Assembly (NCBI GenBank): GCA_021808195.1 | Contig: JAKBCE010000173.1 | Location: 1-5,434 of the forward strand | From: Pseudomonadota bacterium | GTDB taxonomy: Bacteria; Pseudomonadota; Gammaproteobacteria; Steroidobacterales; Steroidobacteraceae | Length of the DNA: 5,434 nt | Reading direction: 5' to 3' | Shown here: piece after piece, positions 5,054 to 5,434 of the stretch | How positions within the stretch are numbered: position 1 is the stretch's first letter | Layout: each line of letters begins with the position of its first letter | Program-made: the position numbers and the translations under genes | Notes under the pieces: model-generated | The model's database searches: none | Told to the model about the DNA's origin: nothing | What the model saw: the letters and a program-made list of their open reading frames with translations, nothing else

Positions 5054-5434
<381 letters not shown>

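Overview
The window is GC-rich bacterial chromosomal DNA. It carries parts of three amino-acid biosynthesis loci (histidine, methionine, leucine) and two less characterised genes. HisG is the long E. coli type, the cystathionine gamma-synthase closely resembles E. coli MetB, and a YerC/YecD-type TrpR relative precedes hisG. Together with a SAM-I riboswitch in front of metX-metB, this suggests a gammaproteobacterium, plausibly near Xanthomonadales/Nevskiales. That placement is inference, not proof. Every gene is intact or cut only by the window edge. I see no mobile elements, CRISPR arrays, tRNA or rRNA.

Layout. (1) 996 down to 1, minus strand: a TrpR-family regulator overlaps the start of hisG, which runs off the left edge. 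A TrpR-operator-like dyad sits on the promoter of this pair, so the regulator probably represses itself and the his operon. (2) 997-1232: a divergent intergenic region with the his promoter/operator, a perfect 14-bp all-GC hairpin and a probable promoter for the rightward gene. (3) 1233-1697, plus strand: a small 'host attachment protein' family gene (PF10116). (4) 1698-2003: a sigma70 promoter, a full SAM-I aptamer and an expression platform that can hide or expose the ribosome binding site of metX. (5) 2004-4220, plus strand: metX-like homoserine O-acyltransferase and metB, directly abutting. (6) 5008 down to 4217, minus strand: an unrecognised predicted lipoprotein that converges on metB with overlapping stop codons. 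(7) 5434 down to 5054, minus strand: the C-terminal third of leuB.

How the parts work together: MetX acylates homoserine and MetB exchanges the acyl group for cysteine to make cystathionine, the precursor of homocysteine and methionine. The end-product derivative SAM would feed back through the leader RNA. I propose a translational switch: the 3' strand of aptamer helix P1 (1888-1893) can pair with the anti-Shine-Dalgarno (1958-1963), which otherwise pairs with the Shine-Dalgarno (1992-1998). No intrinsic terminator is visible in the leader. The most interesting points are this switch, an altered aptamer pseudoknot, and the TrpR-type operator in front of a histidine operon.
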